DNA from: an uncultured Clostridium sp.
GTDB lineage: Bacteria > Bacillota > Clostridia > Lachnospirales > Lachnospiraceae
Direction of reading: 5' to 3'
Length of the DNA: 64,000 nucleotides
NCBI GenBank assembly: GCA_900538475.1
Contig: UPYT01000009.1
Coordinates: 52,384 to 116,383 of the forward strand
Made by a program: the position numbers and the translations under genes. Positions 62,954 to 64,000 of this stretch are shown here, piece by piece; within the stretch, counting starts at the first letter, position 1; each line of letters begins with the position of its first letter. The notes under the pieces are model-generated. The model was not told the origin of the DNA, made no database searches, and saw nothing but the letters and a program-made list of their open reading frames with translations.

Positions 62954-63943
62954 ATGAGAAAAAAAATATTGGGATTTACTGCAGCTGCGTTCGTTTTAAC
63001 CATGTCTACCGGAATTACCGCATTTGCAGGTTCCTGGAAAGAAGATGCCATTGGCCGCTACTATGAGAATGATGACGGAAGCCGCCCTGTATATGCCGGC
63101 TGGTTCACCGATCCGGCTGACGGCGCTGTATATGCCATGGATCCCGATGGTTATACCATGCCGAACTCTAACATGGGTTCCTTCCGCACAGACGATATGG
63201 GACGCCGCATCGATAAAACAGAGGAAGATCTGAAGAGAGAAAACGAGAGAAAGGCTGAGCTGGCAAAGCGCCCCAGCCCTGCAAAAAAGCAGGCCGCTGC
63301 TGACATCGCTGCCGATGCCGCTACTGCCGGAACCTCCCGCGCTGCTACCGGAACTCTCCGTTCCACCTTCCAGGCAGAGATGGAAGCCTTTATGAATAAG
63401 ATTCTGCTGCAGGTTCAGGATAAGCGTACTGAGACTACGATCCGCACAGCCGGTACAGAAAACAATACAGAGATTACCTATGGTTTCCAGAACCCGGACG
63501 GCTATGTATTTATTACCTCCTCCATCTGGAAAACCTCCAAGTCTACTGCTGCCAACTACAAGGAACAGGCCTTTGAGATGTCCTACCACTTTGATTCCGC
63601 AGTAGCTGATATTGAAGCCTACAACGAGGCCTATAACCAGCTGATGGTTGCTGCTCTTGGCGAAACCACAGGACCGGCTGTTCTGGATTATATCCAGACC
63701 GAGAGAAACAGCGGTCATACCAGCTTTGACAAGACCGGAGCCACCGACAGCGGCAATACCTACACCGTAAAATATCGGGATGGACTGGTATCTCTGGCTA
63801 TTGTCTGCAGCGAAGTAGATCCTACCGCATCCAGTGCTCAGGAACAGGCTGCTGAAGAGGCTGCACAGGAAGCTCCCCAGGAGCAGACACCGGTATCTTC
63901 CGTTATCCTTGCCGGAACTCCCAAAGAGGAAAATGCACAGTAA
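62954..63943 (+). CDS. Secreted protein with N-terminal wall-binding-like segment
   Basis: 329 residues; AGGAGG seven or more bases upstream of ATG. Signal peptide KKILGFTAAAFVLTMSTGIT, cleaved near AFAGSW. Residues 25-75 (GSWKEDAIGRYYENDDGSRP; YAGWFTDPADGAVYAMDPDG) look like one or two wall-binding repeats. Then an Ala/Lys-rich linker, a globular region (about 130-290) and a Glu/Gln/Ala-rich tail. The globular part is not recognised. Third of a cluster of secreted proteins. Confidence 0.75.
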   Translation: MRKKILGFTAAAFVLTMSTGITAFAGSWKEDAIGRYYENDDGSRPVYAGWFTDPADGAVYAMDPDGYTMPNSNMGSFRTDDMGRRIDKTEEDLKRENERKAELAKRPSPAKKQAAADIAADAATAGTSRAATGTLRSTFQAEMEAFMNKILLQVQDKRTETTIRTAGTENNTEITYGFQNPDGYVFITSSIWKTSKSTAANYKEQAFEMSYHFDSAVADIEAYNEAYNQLMVAALGETTGPAVLDYIQTERNSGHTSFDKTGATDSGNTYTVKYRDGLVSLAIVCSEVDPTASSAQEQAAEEAAQEAPQEQTPVSSVILAGTPKEENAQ

Positions 63944-63952
63944 GCTTTTCAT

Positions 63953-64000
63953 ATAAAAAGAAGCTCGCTCGCGAGCTTCTCCGCCTGCGGCGGGTCGCTT
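63953..64000. repeat. Hairpin-rich repeat family 2, copy 4 (cut by window edge)
   Basis: AGAAGCTCGCTCGCGAGCTT then CTCCGCCTGCGGCGGGTCGC, matching the left half of copy 1. It lies just after the stop of the last gene and continues beyond the window. Confidence 0.7.

Noticed and set aside
62996..63952. 318-codon open frame on the minus strand
   Set aside because: Antisense to a secreted protein with a clear signal peptide; rich in Ser/Gly from reversed codons.

Overview
The window looks like chromosome from a Lachnospiraceae-type Firmicute (anaerobic, Clostridium-related). I infer this from protein style (EF-Tu, EF-G and S12 sequences, a TIGR04086 protein, choline-binding-like repeat proteins), strong purine-rich Shine-Dalgarno sites with several TTG/GTG starts, an anaerobic ribonucleotide reductase, and sialic acid and arginine catabolism. 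No rRNA, tRNA, CRISPR array, complete insertion sequence or prophage was seen. Most genes are on the minus strand.

Layout. 0-2.4 kb: a TetR regulator and the start of an RND/ABC-type efflux adaptor, then a hemerythrin. 2.4-7.8 kb: a Wzt-like ABC ATPase translationally coupled to a 1309-residue multidomain glycosyltransferase. 7.8-17.6 kb: an accessory, AT-richer stretch of small membrane proteins, acetyltransferases, a metallo-hydrolase, an AAA ATPase and a MarR-GNAT pair. It contains two probable frameshifts and one gene whose best-placed start is ATT. 17.6-24.3 kb: nrdD, a D,D-carboxypeptidase, arginine deiminase and an archaeal-type ornithine cyclodeaminase. 24.5-31.7 kb: a sialic acid (Neu5Ac) catabolic and transport locus (nanE-nanK-rpiR, binding protein and two permeases, with divergent nanA). 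31.8-46.1 kb: subtilisin-like proteases, the str operon (rpsL-rpsG-fusA) plus tuf, a CNNM/CBS protein, a divergent LspA, ClpX and HtrA. 46.3-59.7 kb: a surface-glycan operon running from a TPP enzyme through two SDR epimerases, a sugar C-methyltransferase and three GT2 glycosyltransferases, to an undecaprenyl-phosphate sugar transferase and a LytR-CpsA-Psr ligase. 59.9-64 kb: three secreted proteins (two with clear cell-wall-binding repeats) and small coiled-coil proteins.

The most striking non-gene signal is a family of short palindromic elements with ends like GTAACAGTTCAG. Six copies are flanked by perfect 8-bp target duplications and a seventh by a 6/8 match. They carry interchangeable internal hairpin modules and range from 25 to 153 bp. 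They sit in leaders, between operon genes and at gene ends, and one remnant supplies the stop codon of the LCP gene. GTAA ends with 8-bp duplications are typical of the IS66 family, so these look like IS66-mobilised MITEs. A second hairpin-rich repeat family is also present.

Functional picture. The window combines envelope building (glycan synthesis, export ATPase, attachment ligase, wall-binding proteins, D,D-carboxypeptidase, HtrA) with host-derived nutrient use (sialic acid, arginine) and core translation. Start sites were chosen from Shine-Dalgarno spacing and family N-termini. Functions are inferred from recognisable motifs only; no database search was run.
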